Shown piece by piece: positions 36,432 through 45,950 of a stretch of DNA of 64,000 nucleotides (the first letter of the stretch is position 1; each line of letters starts with the position of its first letter). The DNA is taken from the NCBI GenBank assembly GCA_947473805.1, contig CANJGB010000019.1, forward strand, positions 1-64,000, written 5' to 3'. This stretch comes from Alphaproteobacteria bacterium. GTDB taxonomy: Bacteria > Pseudomonadota > Alphaproteobacteria > Ferrovibrionales > Ferrovibrionaceae. A program made the position numbers and the translations under genes. The notes beneath the pieces were generated by a model. It had not been told where the DNA came from and did no database searches. It was given only the letters and a program-made list of their open reading frames with translations.

Positions 36432-38099
36432 ATGCCCTCCCCCGACCGCCTGCGCATCGCCCTGGCGCAACTGAACCCGACCGTGGGCGCGATTGCGGCC
36501 AATCTGGCCCTGGTTCGCGCCGCCCGCGCCGAGGCTGCCGCCGCCGGCGCCGACCTGGTCGTCTATCCTGAACTGGTCGTGACAGGTTATCCGCCCGAGG
36601 ACCTGGTCCTGCGCCCGGCGCTGCAGAACGCGGCCGAGGCGGGGGTGCAGGCGCTGGCCGCCGAGACCGCCGATGGCGGCCCGGCGTTGCTGGTCACCTC
36701 ACCCTGGCGCGAGGACGGCAAGCTGTACAACGCCGTGCTCCTATTGGACGGCGGCCGCATCGTCGCCACCCGCTACAAGCACGACCTGCCGAACTACGGC
36801 GTGTTCGACGAGAAGCGCGTCTTTGCCGCCGGCCCGCTGGCCGGCCCCATGGCGTTTCGCGGTGTGCGCCTCGGCGTGCTGATCTGCGAGGACATGTGGA
36901 CGCCCGAGGTCGCCGAATGCCTGGCCGAAACGGGCGCCGAAATCCTCGTCGTGCCGAACGGCTCGCCGTTCGAGGCCGACAAGCCCGAGGTGCGCCTGAA
37001 CCTCGCCATCGCCCGCGTTGTCGAAACCAGCCTGCCGCTGATCTACCTGAACCAGGTGGGCGGGCAGGACGAGCTGGTGTTCGACGGCGGCTCGTTCGTG
37101 GTGAACGCCGATCGCAGCCTGGCGCTGCAGCAGCCGCAGTTCGAGACCTCGCTGGTGGTGACCGACTGGTCAAGGCAGGGCAATGGCTGGGTCTGCGCAC
37201 CCATGCCCTTGCCGACGCCGCGCGTGCGTCTGGAAAACATCTACCACGCGATGATGCTTGGCCTGCGCGACTACGTGAACAAGAACCGCTTCCCCGGCGT
37301 GGTCCTGGGCCTGTCGGGCGGCATCGATTCCGCGATCAGCGCGGCGGTTGCGGTCGATGCGCTGGGCGCCGAGCGCGTGCACTGCGTGATGATGCCGTCG
37401 AAATTCACCACGGGCGAAAGCCTGGGTGATGCCGAAATCTGCGCGAAGCTTTTGGGTGTGCGCTATGACAGCATTGCCATTGAACCGGCGGTGCAGGCCT
37501 TTACCGGCATGCTGGCGCCGCATTTTGCCGGCCGTGCGCCTGACATCACCGAGGAAAACCTGCAGAGCCGCGTGCGTGGCGTCACGCTGATGGCGCTGTC
37601 GAACAAGTTTGGCCACATGGTGCTGACTACCGGCAACAAGTCCGAGATGAGCACCGGCTATGCCACGCTGTATGGCGACATGTGCGGCGGCTATTCGGTG
37701 CTGAAGGACGTCTACAAGACGACGGTGTTCGACCTGTCGCGCTGGCGCAACGCGCACAAGCCGCCGGGCGCGCTGGGCCCCGACGGCCCGGTCATGCCGG
37801 ACAATGTGATCGTCAAGCCGCCGACGGCGGAGTTGCGCGAGAACCAGAAGGACCAGAATTCGCTGCCGCCCTACGACCAGCTCGACTTCATCCTCGAGCA
37901 CCTGGTCGAGAAGGAAAAGTCGGTGGACGAGATCGTGGCGCTGGGCCAGCCGCGCGACGTGGTCCGCCGGGTGCAAAACCTGCTGCTGGTCGCTGAGTAC
38001 AAGCGCCGGCAGGCCCCGCCGGGCGTCAAGATCACCAGCCGCAATTTCGGCCGCGACCGCCGCTACCCGATCACCAACGGCTTCCGTGACGTGCCGTGA
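36432..38099 (+). CDS. nadE: glutamine-dependent NAD+ synthetase
   Basis: Last step of NAD synthesis: amidates nicotinate adenine dinucleotide using glutamine and ATP. 555 residues. An N-terminal nitrilase-type glutaminase domain carries the E47-K117-C152 triad ([40 protein letters not shown]). The C-terminal synthetase domain has the ATP P-loop [15 protein letters not shown] and [18 protein letters not shown]. The start ATG 36432 matches the family N-terminus; an in-frame ATG 78 nt upstream would add a Gly/Pro-rich lead. The stop overlaps the next start (GTGA), showing coupling to gltX. Confidence 0.97.
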   Translation: MPSPDRLRIALAQLNPTVGAIAANLALVRAARAEAAAAGADLVVYPELVVTGYPPEDLVLRPALQNAAEAGVQALAAETADGGPALLVTSPWREDGKLYNAVLLLDGGRIVATRYKHDLPNYGVFDEKRVFAAGPLAGPMAFRGVRLGVLICEDMWTPEVAECLAETGAEILVVPNGSPFEADKPEVRLNLAIARVVETSLPLIYLNQVGGQDELVFDGGSFVVNADRSLALQQPQFETSLVVTDWSRQGNGWVCAPMPLPTPRVRLENIYHAMMLGLRDYVNKNRFPGVVLGLSGGIDSAISAAVAVDALGAERVHCVMMPSKFTTGESLGDAEICAKLLGVRYDSIAIEPAVQAFTGMLAPHFAGRAPDITEENLQSRVRGVTLMALSNKFGHMVLTTGNKSEMSTGYATLYGDMCGGYSVLKDVYKTTVFDLSRWRNAHKPPGALGPDGPVMPDNVIVKPPTAELRENQKDQNSLPPYDQLDFILEHLVEKEKSVDEIVALGQPRDVVRRVQNLLLVAEYKRRQAPPGVKITSRNFGRDRRYPITNGFRDVP

Positions 38100-39424
38100 C
38101 GGTTCGCGTCCGGTTCGCGCCCAGCCCGACAGGGCAGCTTCATCTCGGTAATGCCCGCACCGCCCTGGTGAACTGGCTGTTCGCGCGCCATGCGGGCGGC
38201 CGGTTCATGCTGCGCATGGACGACACCGATACCGCACGCAGCACGGCCGAGTTCGCCAGCGGCATCGAGTCCGATTTGCGCTGGCTGGGTCTGGACTGGG
38301 ACGAGTTCGCGCGCCAGTCCGGGCGCATGGAGAAATATGCCGATGCCGTTGCGCGCCTGAAGGCCGCCGGCCGCCTGTATCCCTGCTACGAGACGCCGCA
38401 GGAATTGGACCTCAAACGCAAGTTGCTGCAGGCCCGCCACCAGCCGCCGGTCTATGACCGCGCCGCGCTGAAGCTGGCCGATGCCGACCGCACGCGGCTG
38501 GAAGGCGAGGGACGCAAGCCGCATTGGCGCTTCCTGCTGGACCGTCGCCGCGTGGAATGGGCCGACCTTGTGCGCGGTCCGGCAGAGGTGGATACGTCAA
38601 GCCTCAGCGACCCGGTCCTGGTGCGCGAGGACGGCGTGCCGCTCTACACGCTGGCGTCCGTGGTGGACGACATCGAGTTCGGCGTCACCCACGTGGTGCG
38701 CGGCGAGGACCATGTCACCAACACCGGCCCGCAGATCGAACTGTTCCAGGCGCTGGGTGGCGCGGTGCCGGCATTCGCGCACCTGGCGCTGCTGATCGGC
38801 AAGGACGGATCTGGCTTGTCCAAGCGTCTGGGGTCGCTCTCGCTGGCGAACCTGCGCGATCAAGGGGTCGAAGCCATGGCGGTCGCCAGCCTGCTGGCGC
38901 GTCTCGGCACCTCGCAGCCGGTCGAGCCAAAGCAGAGCCTCGCCGACCTTGCCGCTGATTTCTCGTTCAGCCATTTCGGCCGCGCCCCGGCGCGTTACGA
39001 CGACGACGAACTTACATCCCTGTCCGCCCGCGTCCTGCACGGCATGGACTTCGCGACTGCCCGTCCACGCCTGCCGGACGGCATGAGCGAGGCTTTGTGG
39101 CTGGCGGTGCGCGGCAATATCGCGAAGCTGACCGATGCTGCCGAATGGCTGCCGGTGGCGAATGGTCCGCTGGTCCCTGTGGTGAGCGAGCCTGACTATC
39201 TGAGCGAGGCTGCGGCTGCCCTGCCGCCCGGCCCGTTCGATGCCGGCACCTGGCCGGCCTGGACGGCGACGCTTAAGGCGAAGACCGGCCGCAAGGGCAA
39301 GGCCCTGTTCCAGCCACTGCGCCTCGCGCTGACGGCGCGCGAGCATGGACCGGAAATGCAGGTTCTGTTACCTCTCATCGGCCCCGAGCGGGCCCGCGCG
39401 CGCCTGTCCGGCGCGACGGCCTGA
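38096..39424 (+). CDS. gltX: glutamyl-tRNA synthetase
   Basis: Class I synthetase charging tRNA-Glu. 442 residues, a little shorter than the usual 470. The HIGH-type motif is [20 protein letters not shown] at the N-terminus and the KMSKS-type loop is [10 protein letters not shown]. Start GTG 38096 overlaps the nadE stop by 4 bp. Many alphaproteobacteria carry two gltX copies, one of which charges tRNA-Gln for later amidation; which copy this is cannot be told here. It lies in the nadE-gltX-cysS-HAD run, with cysS 12 bp downstream. Confidence 0.95.
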   Translation: MTVRVRFAPSPTGQLHLGNARTALVNWLFARHAGGRFMLRMDDTDTARSTAEFASGIESDLRWLGLDWDEFARQSGRMEKYADAVARLKAAGRLYPCYETPQELDLKRKLLQARHQPPVYDRAALKLADADRTRLEGEGRKPHWRFLLDRRRVEWADLVRGPAEVDTSSLSDPVLVREDGVPLYTLASVVDDIEFGVTHVVRGEDHVTNTGPQIELFQALGGAVPAFAHLALLIGKDGSGLSKRLGSLSLANLRDQGVEAMAVASLLARLGTSQPVEPKQSLADLAADFSFSHFGRAPARYDDDELTSLSARVLHGMDFATARPRLPDGMSEALWLAVRGNIAKLTDAAEWLPVANGPLVPVVSEPDYLSEAAAALPPGPFDAGTWPAWTATLKAKTGRKGKALFQPLRLALTAREHGPEMQVLLPLIGPERARARLSGATA

Positions 39425-39436
39425 AGGAAATAAGAC

Positions 39437-40765
39437 GTGCCGCTGCAACTCTACGATTCGCTCGCGCGCAAGAAGCGCGACTTCGTTCCGCTCGATCCCG
39501 CCAAGGTGGGCATGTATGTCTGCGGCCCGACGGTCTACGACTTTGCCCATATCGGCAATGCGCGCCCGGTCATCGTGTTCGACGTGCTGTTCCGCCTGCT
39601 GCGGCGGCTGTATGGCGAGAACGCCGTCAACTATGTCCGCAACATCACCGACGTGGACGACAAGATCAACGCCCGCGCCCGTGACGAGAAGATCGCGATC
39701 GGTGAGCTGACCGCCCGCACCACGGCCGAGTTCCACGCCGACATGGCCGCACTCGGCAATCTGCCGCCGACGCACGAGCCGCGCGCGACGCAGCGCATTG
39801 CCGAAATGCAGGCGATGATCGCGCGGCTGATCGAGAACGGCCACGCCTATGCTGCCGAAGGGCACGTCCTGTTCAACGTGACCAGCAAGGCCGATTACGG
39901 CCGCCTGTCGGGCCGCTCGCGCGATGAGCTGATCGCCGGTGCGCGGGTCGAGGTCGCGCCCTACAAGCGCGATGCCGGCGACTTCGTGCTGTGGAAACCG
40001 TCCGATGTCGACACGCCGGGCTGGGACAGTCCGTGGGGCTTTGGCCGACCCGGCTGGCACATCGAATGTTCGGCCATGTCGAAGTTTCACCTCGGTGACC
40101 ATTTCGACATCCATGGCGGCGGCCGCGACCTGATCTTCCCGCACCACGAGAACGAGGTGGCGCAGTCGGAGTGCGCCAACGGCACGCCGTTCGCGAACTA
40201 CTGGGTGCATAACGGCTTCGTCACCGTGAACGGCGAGAAGATGTCGAAGAGCCTCGGCAACTTCCTGACCGTGCGCGATCTGCTGGCGAAATATCCGCCC
40301 GAAGCGATCCGCCTTGCCATGCTCAAGACCCACTACCGCCAGCCGCTCGACTGGACGGATGCGGGCGTGAAAGAGGCGAAGGACAAGCTCGACGCTTGGT
40401 ATCGCAAGACCGACGGCGTGACGTCTAGTGGTGCCGTGCCTGCTGCGGTGATCGACGCGTTGGCAGACGACCTGAACACACACCATGCGCTGACGGTGAT
40501 GGAGTCGCTGTCGCCGGCCGACTTGAGAGCGGCGGCCGCGTTTATTGGCCTGCTCGCGGCGCCGGTGGCCGACTGGTTTCGCTGGCAGCCGGCCGGCGCA
40601 GCTCTCGACGAGAGCAGCATTCAGAGCCAGATCGACGCGCGTGTCGCTGCCAAGGCAGCGAAGAACTTCGCCGAGGCCGACCGCATCCGTAAGGAATTGC
40701 TGGATCGGGGCATCGTGCTGGAAGACAAGCCGGGCGGCGTGACCTTGTGGCGGCGCGCGGGCTGA
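39437..40765 (+). CDS. cysS: cysteinyl-tRNA synthetase
   Basis: Charges tRNA-Cys. 442 residues. Start GTG 39437 with AAGGAAA at 39424-39430. The zinc-binding and HIGH region is [20 protein letters not shown]. Further zinc ligands are in [12 protein letters not shown] and [12 protein letters not shown], and KMSKS is exact in [12 protein letters not shown]. The C-terminal anticodon domain ends [19 protein letters not shown]. The stop is directly followed by the TTG start of the HAD gene. Normal family member. Confidence 0.97.
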   Translation: MPLQLYDSLARKKRDFVPLDPAKVGMYVCGPTVYDFAHIGNARPVIVFDVLFRLLRRLYGENAVNYVRNITDVDDKINARARDEKIAIGELTARTTAEFHADMAALGNLPPTHEPRATQRIAEMQAMIARLIENGHAYAAEGHVLFNVTSKADYGRLSGRSRDELIAGARVEVAPYKRDAGDFVLWKPSDVDTPGWDSPWGFGRPGWHIECSAMSKFHLGDHFDIHGGGRDLIFPHHENEVAQSECANGTPFANYWVHNGFVTVNGEKMSKSLGNFLTVRDLLAKYPPEAIRLAMLKTHYRQPLDWTDAGVKEAKDKLDAWYRKTDGVTSSGAVPAAVIDALADDLNTHHALTVMESLSPADLRAAAAFIGLLAAPVADWFRWQPAGAALDESSIQSQIDARVAAKAAKNFAEADRIRKELLDRGIVLEDKPGGVTLWRRAG

Positions 40766-41383
40766 TTGCGCTACCGGCTTCTCATCTGCGATCTCGACGG
40801 CACGCTGGTCGATTCCGAGCCGGTCGCTAATCGGCTGCTCGCTGACGGCCTGCGGCGTCTGGGCGTGCCGCTGACGCAGGAAGAAGGGGAGACGATCTTT
40901 GTCGGTCTGTCGCTTCCGCTCTGCTTCGAGCTCGTCCGCGATCGCTGGGGCATCCAGGTGCCGGCCGGTTTTGAGGCAGGCCTTCAGGCCGAAACCTTTG
41001 CCCTGCTGCGCCGCGACCTGCAGCCGATGCCAGGTGCTGCCGAGGCGCTGGCACGCATATCAGGCGCCAAATGCGTGGCGTCCTCCAGCGAGATGGCGAA
41101 GATCAAGCTGGAGCTCGATGTCACCGGCCTGCGTCCACATTTTGGCGACGCCCTGTTTAGCGGGCGCGACGTGCCGCACGCGAAGCCCGCGCCTGATGTG
41201 TTTTTGCGCGCTGCGGCGGTGATGCAAGTGGCGCCGGCGGATTGCGCGGTGATCGAGGACAGTCCGCCCGGCATCGCCGCCGGTCTTGCCGCCGGCATGA
41301 CCGTGTTCGGCTATGGCGCCGCGCCGCAGCCGGGCGTCACGCCGTTTGCCGACTGGCGCGACCTGCCGGACCTACTGGCCTGA
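40766..41383 (+). CDS. HAD-family phosphatase
   Basis: 205 residues. The nucleophile motif DLDGTLVDSEP lies at residues 9-19, motif II is CVASSSEMAKIK, the lysine is in HAKPAPDVFLRAA, and the acidic motif is CAVIEDSPPGIAAGLAAG. A helical cap domain lies between 15 and 75. It resembles small sugar-phosphate or 6-phosphogluconate phosphatases. Start TTG 40766 immediately follows the cysS stop and is a weak start, so translation probably depends on cysS. Its end overlaps the convergent YeeE gene by 12 bp. Confidence 0.88.
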   Translation: MRYRLLICDLDGTLVDSEPVANRLLADGLRRLGVPLTQEEGETIFVGLSLPLCFELVRDRWGIQVPAGFEAGLQAETFALLRRDLQPMPGAAEALARISGAKCVASSSEMAKIKLELDVTGLRPHFGDALFSGRDVPHAKPAPDVFLRAAAVMQVAPADCAVIEDSPPGIAAGLAAGMTVFGYGAAPQPGVTPFADWRDLPDLLA

Positions 41384-41794
41384 ACGTTTCGCGATCTGCC
41401 GCCAGACCAGCATGCCGACGACCACGCTGGCGAAGAAGATCGTTGCCGGATGCGAGTCCAGGACCAGGGCGGTGACCGCCGGGCCCGGGCAGAGGCCAAC
41501 CAGTCCCCAGCCGAGGCCAAACAGGGCCGCGCCGGCCAGCAGCCGGCCGTCGATGGTGTTGTCCGGTTCTGCCGGGAAGGCCGGGGCGAACAGCGGCATC
41601 GTGCGCCGACCGACCAGGCGAAAGCCGACAAAGGCGGTAACCACGCCGCCCAGCATGACAAAGGCGAGGCTGGGGTCCCAGTCGCCGGCGATGTCGAGGA
41701 AGCCCAGAACCTTTGCCGGATCGACCATGCCGGAAATGGTCAGGCCGATGCCAAACACCAGGCCGGCGACGAGGGCGGTGACGATTTCACGCAT
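41372..41794 (-). CDS. YeeE/YedE-type (DUF6691) membrane protein, half-transporter
   Basis: 140 residues from ATG 41794 (MREIVTALVAGLVFGIGLTI), mostly membrane helices. Family hallmarks: SGMVDPAKVLGFLDI, AFVMLGGVVTAFVGFRLV and GLGWGLVGLCPGPAVTAL with a conserved Cys. It is the second half of a split thiosulfate/sulfur-carrier transporter (PmpB-like); the first half is encoded just upstream with a 1-bp gap. Substrate is likely a reduced sulfur species, inferred from the family. Start chosen where family likeness begins; fourteen upstream residues are not conserved. Confidence 0.88.
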   Translation of the reverse strand: MREIVTALVAGLVFGIGLTISGMVDPAKVLGFLDIAGDWDPSLAFVMLGGVVTAFVGFRLVGRRTMPLFAPAFPAEPDNTIDGRLLAGAALFGLGWGLVGLCPGPAVTALVLDSHPATIFFASVVVGMLVWRQIAKRSGQ

Positions 41795-41795
41795 C

Positions 41796-42221
41796 TCAGC
41801 CCCCCACCACGTGGCGGCTAACGAACACGGTGGCAAAGGCTACGACCATGAACACGCCGACTGCGACGATGGAGCGCAGCGAAAGCCGCGCCATACCGCA
41901 AATGCCGTGGCCGCTGGTGCAGCCACCGCCCATCTGGGTGCCAAGGCCGACGAGCAGGCCGCCAACGACGAGAATGCCCCGGTCAGCCGTGATAGCAATG
42001 GCGGGTTCGCTGCCCGAGATGGTCGTCCAGGCGAGCGGTCCCAGCAACAGGCTCAGCAGGAAGGCGAGGCGCCAGTACAGTTCACGTCCGCGCGCGCCCA
42101 ACGCGCCGCCGATGATGCCGCTGACGCCCGCCAGCCGCCCGTTGCCGGCAAACAGGATGACGGCCGCGAGGCCGATGAGGATGCCGCCGAATAGCGACGC
42201 CCAGGGCGTGAAATGGGCCAT
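41796..42221 (-). CDS. YeeE/YedE-type membrane protein, half-transporter
   Basis: 141 residues from ATG 42221, behind a good GGAGGGAG ribosome-binding site. It shows FGGILIGLAAVILFAGNGRLAGVSGI and the diagnostic GLGTQMGGGCTSGHGICGMARLS, with two conserved Cys that in TsuA pass thiosulfate along. Paired with the following gene (PmpA/PmpB arrangement), it forms one sulfur-compound transporter in the inner membrane. The palindrome TGTCCGGACA sits 30 bp upstream. Confidence 0.9.
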   Translation of the reverse strand: MAHFTPWASLFGGILIGLAAVILFAGNGRLAGVSGIIGGALGARGRELYWRLAFLLSLLLGPLAWTTISGSEPAIAITADRGILVVGGLLVGLGTQMGGGCTSGHGICGMARLSLRSIVAVGVFMVVAFATVFVSRHVVGG

Positions 42222-42250
42222 TTCTCCCTCCTTCTGGCGGTACAAGATTT

Positions 42251-42260
42251 TGTCCGGACA
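42251..42260. promoter_or_regulatory. palindrome TGTCCGGACA upstream of the YeeE pair
   Basis: Perfect 10-bp palindrome in the 127-bp divergent region between the YeeE-type pair and the SDR gene. Such pairs are often controlled by BigR/ArsR-type repressors, but none is encoded here. A role as operator is inferred from symmetry and place. Confidence 0.35.
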
Positions 42261-42348
42261 GGCCGATTCTCGCGTTGCGGCGATGCCGGGCCTGCTCTAC
42301 TTTCCAGCCGCATTTTACCGGCTGTTCGCAGCGTTTAGGGAGGTTTCT

Positions 42349-43263
42349 ATGGCTGGGTGTCTCGAGGGCAAAGTCGTCGCGGTAACGGGCGCTGGGCGCG
42401 GCATCGGCCGCGACATCGCGCTGCTGGCCGCCAAGGAAGGCGCCAAAGTCGTGGTGAACGATCTGGGCGTGTCGACCGACGGCGCCAATCCTGACGCCAC
42501 CCCCGCCAACGAGGTGGTCAACGAGATCAAGGCGGCTGGTGGCCAGGCCGCGTCGAACGGCGACAGCGTCGCCGATCCGGCGGCCGCCGAGAAGATCGTG
42601 CAGTGCGCGCTGGACAATTTCGGTCGCATCGACGGCATCGTGAACAATGCCGGCATCCTGCGCGACGTCATCTTCCACAAGATGTCGCACGCCGACTGGA
42701 AGGCGGTCATCGACGTTCACCTGCACGGCGCGTTCAACGTGTCAAAGGCGGCGGCGATGCACTTCAAGAACCAGGGCAGCGGTTCGTACGTGCACTTCAC
42801 GTCGACCAGCGGCCTGATCGGCAATATCGGCCAGGCGAACTACGCGGCGGCCAAGATGGGCATTGTCGGGCTGTCGAAGATCATCGCGCTGGACATGGCC
42901 CGCTTCAACGTCCGCTCAAACTGCATCTCGCCTTGGGCGTGGAGCCGCATGACGGCGTCGATCCCGACCGAGACCGAGGCGCAGAAGGCCCGCGTCGAGA
43001 AGTTCAAGCAGATGTCCACCGCGCACATCGCCCCGCCGGTGGTGTACCTGCTGAGCGACCTGGCCAAGGACGTGAACGCCCAGATCATCGGCGTGCGCAA
43101 GAACGAGCTGTTCCTGTTCAACCACAACCGTCCGCTGCGCTCGGTGCAGCGCAGCGAGGGCTGGAATGCGCAGACCCTGCACGAGCATGCGTTCCCCGCG
43201 CTGAAGGCGTCGTTCGCCAAGCTCGAGACCTCGCCCGAGGTCATCAGCTGGGACCCGATCTGA
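42349..43263 (+). CDS. SDR oxidoreductase of the hydroxyacyl-CoA dehydrogenase (HSD17B4-like) type
   Basis: 304 residues from ATG 42349, after AGGGAGG at 42337-42343. NAD site VTGAGRGIGRDIALLAAKEG, VVNDLGVSTDG (a specificity loop as in MFE-2 dehydrogenases), IVNNAGILRD, catalytic Ser in FTSTSGL and Y-A-A-A-K in YxxxK. A 60-residue C-terminal extension (HEHAFPALKASFAKLETSPE) is longer than in plain SDRs. It probably oxidises a hydroxyacyl-CoA or related alcohol in beta-oxidation-like catabolism. It ends 22 nt before a very strong terminator. Confidence 0.92.
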   Translation: MAGCLEGKVVAVTGAGRGIGRDIALLAAKEGAKVVVNDLGVSTDGANPDATPANEVVNEIKAAGGQAASNGDSVADPAAAEKIVQCALDNFGRIDGIVNNAGILRDVIFHKMSHADWKAVIDVHLHGAFNVSKAAAMHFKNQGSGSYVHFTSTSGLIGNIGQANYAAAKMGIVGLSKIIALDMARFNVRSNCISPWAWSRMTASIPTETEAQKARVEKFKQMSTAHIAPPVVYLLSDLAKDVNAQIIGVRKNELFLFNHNRPLRSVQRSEGWNAQTLHEHAFPALKASFAKLETSPEVISWDPI

Positions 43264-43285
43264 TCCAGGTTATCGGCTAGGAAGC

Positions 43286-43317
43286 AGGCCTGACGCGTCC
43301 GCGCGTCAGGCCTTTTT
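43286..43317 (+). terminator. strong intrinsic terminator overlapping the end of the opposite gene
   Basis: AGGCCTGACGCG-tccg-CGCGTCAGGCCT is a perfect 12-bp stem followed by TTTTTCTT: the best terminator in the window. Its right arm and T-run form the last codons (Lys-Lys-Lys-Ala-stop) of the minus-strand LLM gene ending at 43306. Confidence 0.95.
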
Positions 43318-44205
43318 CTTGAGCGTAAGCAGGCGGTCGATGAAGGGGCCGAATTCGGCCGGCGTCGCGCAATAGTCGCGGACATTGCCGGTGATCATGG
43401 TGACACCGGCGGCTATATAGGCCGGCACTGTCGCGAACGACGCCTCGATATCGGTTTTGCCATTGGCATCCTTCACAGAGCGCAGGGTTGCGCGGATCGG
43501 GAAGGTGTCCGGGTTGCGGCCCTCCTCCTTCAGCGCCACCTTGATCTCGCGCACGCCCTTGGCGATCAGTTCCACATCCATTGGTCCCGGCGCCCAGCCA
43601 TCAGCGAGGCGGGCGATGCGCGGCACATTGCGGGGCGTCGCGTCCATGCCGAACAGGATCGGCAACTGCCCCCGCTGCGGCGGCAGCGGCATGGAATAGA
43701 GATTGTCGAAATTGACGTGCCTGCCGTGGTAGCTGGCCGGCGCCTGGCTCCACACCGCGCGGCATGCCTCGACCTGTTCCTCGAGAAAGCCAAAACGGCC
43801 CTTGAAGGGCATGCCGGTGGCATCGAACTCCTCCTCGTGCCAGCCGGCGCCCCAGGCCAGTTCGGCGCGACCGTCGGAGATCACGTCGAGAGTCGCGATC
43901 TGCTTGGCCAGTAGAAGGGCCGGCCGCAGCGGCGTGACGATGATGTTGGTCGAAAGCCGGACCCGCTTTGTCACCGCTGCCGCGGCCGACAGGAAGGCGA
44001 TCGGCTCATGATAGGGGTAGTCGACGGGATAGCTGAAATTGCCGCGCGGATATTTGTGGAAGCCGGCGGGCAGCAGTGCCAGATGCTCGCCGACCGTAAT
44101 CTGGTCAATGCCCTTGGCATCAGCCAGCTTGATCAGGTCCAGCATGCCGGAAAAGGCGCCGTCGAAATAATTGGTGACGCCTAGCAGGTTCAGCGCGACC
44201 TTCAT
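43306..44205 (-). CDS. LLM class oxidoreductase (TIGR03619-like)
   Basis: 299-residue luciferase-like protein. It has TVGEHLALLPAGFHKYPRG, VRLSTNIIVTPLRPALLLAKQ, ATLDVISDGRAELAWGAGWH, DATPRNVPRIARLADGWAPG and the C-terminal YIAAGVTMITG. This layout is the F420/FMN-dependent family often found with catabolic cassettes. It is the third gene of the minus-strand operon from 47063 and follows the amidohydrolase by 11 bp. Its last codons are built from the terminator arm at 43302-43317. Probable role: oxidation of an intermediate from the two amidohydrolases (inference). Confidence 0.9.
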   Translation of the reverse strand: MKVALNLLGVTNYFDGAFSGMLDLIKLADAKGIDQITVGEHLALLPAGFHKYPRGNFSYPVDYPYHEPIAFLSAAAAVTKRVRLSTNIIVTPLRPALLLAKQIATLDVISDGRAELAWGAGWHEEEFDATGMPFKGRFGFLEEQVEACRAVWSQAPASYHGRHVNFDNLYSMPLPPQRGQLPILFGMDATPRNVPRIARLADGWAPGPMDVELIAKGVREIKVALKEEGRNPDTFPIRATLRSVKDANGKTDIEASFATVPAYIAAGVTMITGNVRDYCATPAEFGPFIDRLLTLKKKA

Positions 44206-44216
44206 GGCAGGTCTCC

Positions 44217-45926
44217 TCAGCCGGGCAGTTTGTTTCGCAACAGGCGGCCGGGCAGGGCACCGGTCGGCACATTGTTCTTCAGCATGATCTGGCCATTCAC
44301 GACCGTGGCCGTCATGCCGACCGCCTTCTGGCGCAGGCGCTTGGCCCCGGCGGGCAGGTCGGTCACCACTTCGGGCATGCAGGGGGCGATGGTATCGGGA
44401 TCGAAGACGATGAGATCGGCCGCCATGCCTTCACGCACCAGGCCGCGATCGTGGAAGCCCCACAACGTCGCCGGTTCGTAACTGAGCTTGCGTACCGCCT
44501 GTTCCAGTGTGAAGGCCTGCTTCTGCCGGACCCAGTAGCTCAGCAGATGGGTCTGCAATGAGTTGTCCATGATCTGCGAGACATGCGCGCCGGCATCGGA
44601 GAAGGTCACTACCGCGCGCGGGTGCTTCATCATATCCAGCGCTTCGCGTTCGTCTTCGTTGGCGCCGGGCTGGATCAGGAACAGCTTCATGTCACGTTCC
44701 AGCGCCAGGTCGATCAGCAGGTCTTCCGGCGAGGTGCCGCGCTCACGCGCGACTTCCGCCATGGAGCGGTAGGGTGGCGCGACGCTATCCATGATGAAGA
44801 CCGCATCCCACTTCGGCGGCTTGGCCACTGCACCGACAAGTGCCGGGCCGGTATAGGGCCGCTGGGCTATCTCGACCAGCTTGCGGCGCGTGTCCGGATT
44901 CTGCAGCGCGGCCTTCTGCTGCGCCAGCGGCAGCTTGCGGATGTCGCGCCACAATTCCCATGTGTCGAACGGCAATTGCGTCTCGAACGACAGCAGCACG
45001 TTGATCGCACGGGTATGGACCTGCACGAACATTCGCGCGCCTTCAGCGGCGGCCTCCTCCAGCACGTCGAAATAGGGCCGCCAGCGGTCGGGCCACGCCT
45101 TGTAGGCGAACATCCCAAAGGTGACTGGCCGTCCGGAGTCGCGCGACAGGTCCTTCAGATGGCGCAGATAGGCCAGCGCCTCGGCCGGTTCGATGGTCAT
45201 CGGGTTGCCGGCAATCTCCATGATGCCGGAGTTGAGTTTCCCCATGCCGTGGACGATGGCGTCGATCTCGCTCCACTGCGCCAGGCGGCTGGCCACCGGG
45301 CGGTCGTCCGACGTCTCGTGGTTGATACTGATCGAGGTGGAGAAGCCCATGGCGCCGGCGCGCACGGCGTCCTGCACGTTGCGTACCATGGCCTTCAGGT
45401 CTTCCTCATTTGCCGCCTCGGTGAAGGCGCGTTCGCCCATCACGTAGGTGCGCAAGGCGGAGTGGCCCAGATAGCCACTATAGTTGATGCCCTTGGGCAG
45501 GGCGTCCAGCACATCGAGGAATTCGGGAAAGGTCTCCCACCGCCACTTGATGCCTGCTTTCATCGCCTCGCGGCTGATGTCCTCGGCCCGCTCCAGATTG
45601 CGGAATACGAAGTCCACTTCCTTTTCGCGGCATGGAGCCAAGGTAAATCCGCAATTGCCCATCACCACTGAGGTGACGCCGTGGTAACAGGATGACGTGC
45701 CGATGGGGTCCCAGAAGATCTGCGCATCCATGTGGGTGTGGCCATCGACGAAGCCCGGCGAGACGATCTGGCCGTCGGCATCGATCACCTCTTTGGCGGG
45801 TGAGGTGATCTTGCCGATGGTCGTGATAATGCCGTCCTTCACGCCCACATCGGCGCGATAGCGGGCAATGCCAGAGCCATCGACCACCATGCCGTTCCTG
45901 ATCACGAGATCGTAGGTCACGTGCAT
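44217..45926 (-). CDS. amidohydrolase, N-acyl-D-amino-acid deacylase type
   Basis: 569 residues, cytoplasmic. The N-terminal beta-sandwich and metal motif are DLVIRNGMVVDGSG and SPGFVDGHTHMDAQIFWDP (HxH). GVTSVVMGNCGFTLAP carries the Cys often seen in D-aminoacylases. TFSDAGAHVSQIMD gives the later Asp/His ligand, and TAVVNGQ-type ends close the sandwich. Family members hydrolyse N-acyl-D-amino acids, dihydroorotate-like rings and similar amides. It is the middle gene of a minus-strand operon (24-bp gap before it, 11 bp after). Confidence 0.92.
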   Translation of the reverse strand: MHVTYDLVIRNGMVVDGSGIARYRADVGVKDGIITTIGKITSPAKEVIDADGQIVSPGFVDGHTHMDAQIFWDPIGTSSCYHGVTSVVMGNCGFTLAPCREKEVDFVFRNLERAEDISREAMKAGIKWRWETFPEFLDVLDALPKGINYSGYLGHSALRTYVMGERAFTEAANEEDLKAMVRNVQDAVRAGAMGFSTSISINHETSDDRPVASRLAQWSEIDAIVHGMGKLNSGIMEIAGNPMTIEPAEALAYLRHLKDLSRDSGRPVTFGMFAYKAWPDRWRPYFDVLEEAAAEGARMFVQVHTRAINVLLSFETQLPFDTWELWRDIRKLPLAQQKAALQNPDTRRKLVEIAQRPYTGPALVGAVAKPPKWDAVFIMDSVAPPYRSMAEVARERGTSPEDLLIDLALERDMKLFLIQPGANEDEREALDMMKHPRAVVTFSDAGAHVSQIMDNSLQTHLLSYWVRQKQAFTLEQAVRKLSYEPATLWGFHDRGLVREGMAADLIVFDPDTIAPCMPEVVTDLPAGAKRLRQKAVGMTATVVNGQIMLKNNVPTGALPGRLLRNKLPG

Positions 45927-45950
45927 CTCCTTCTCTGGGCGGCTTGTTGC

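Noticed and set aside
36284-36571. Plus-strand frame before and into nadE as a separate small gene
   Set aside because: Wrong frame relative to nadE and Arg/Gly-rich; shadow of GC-rich sequence.
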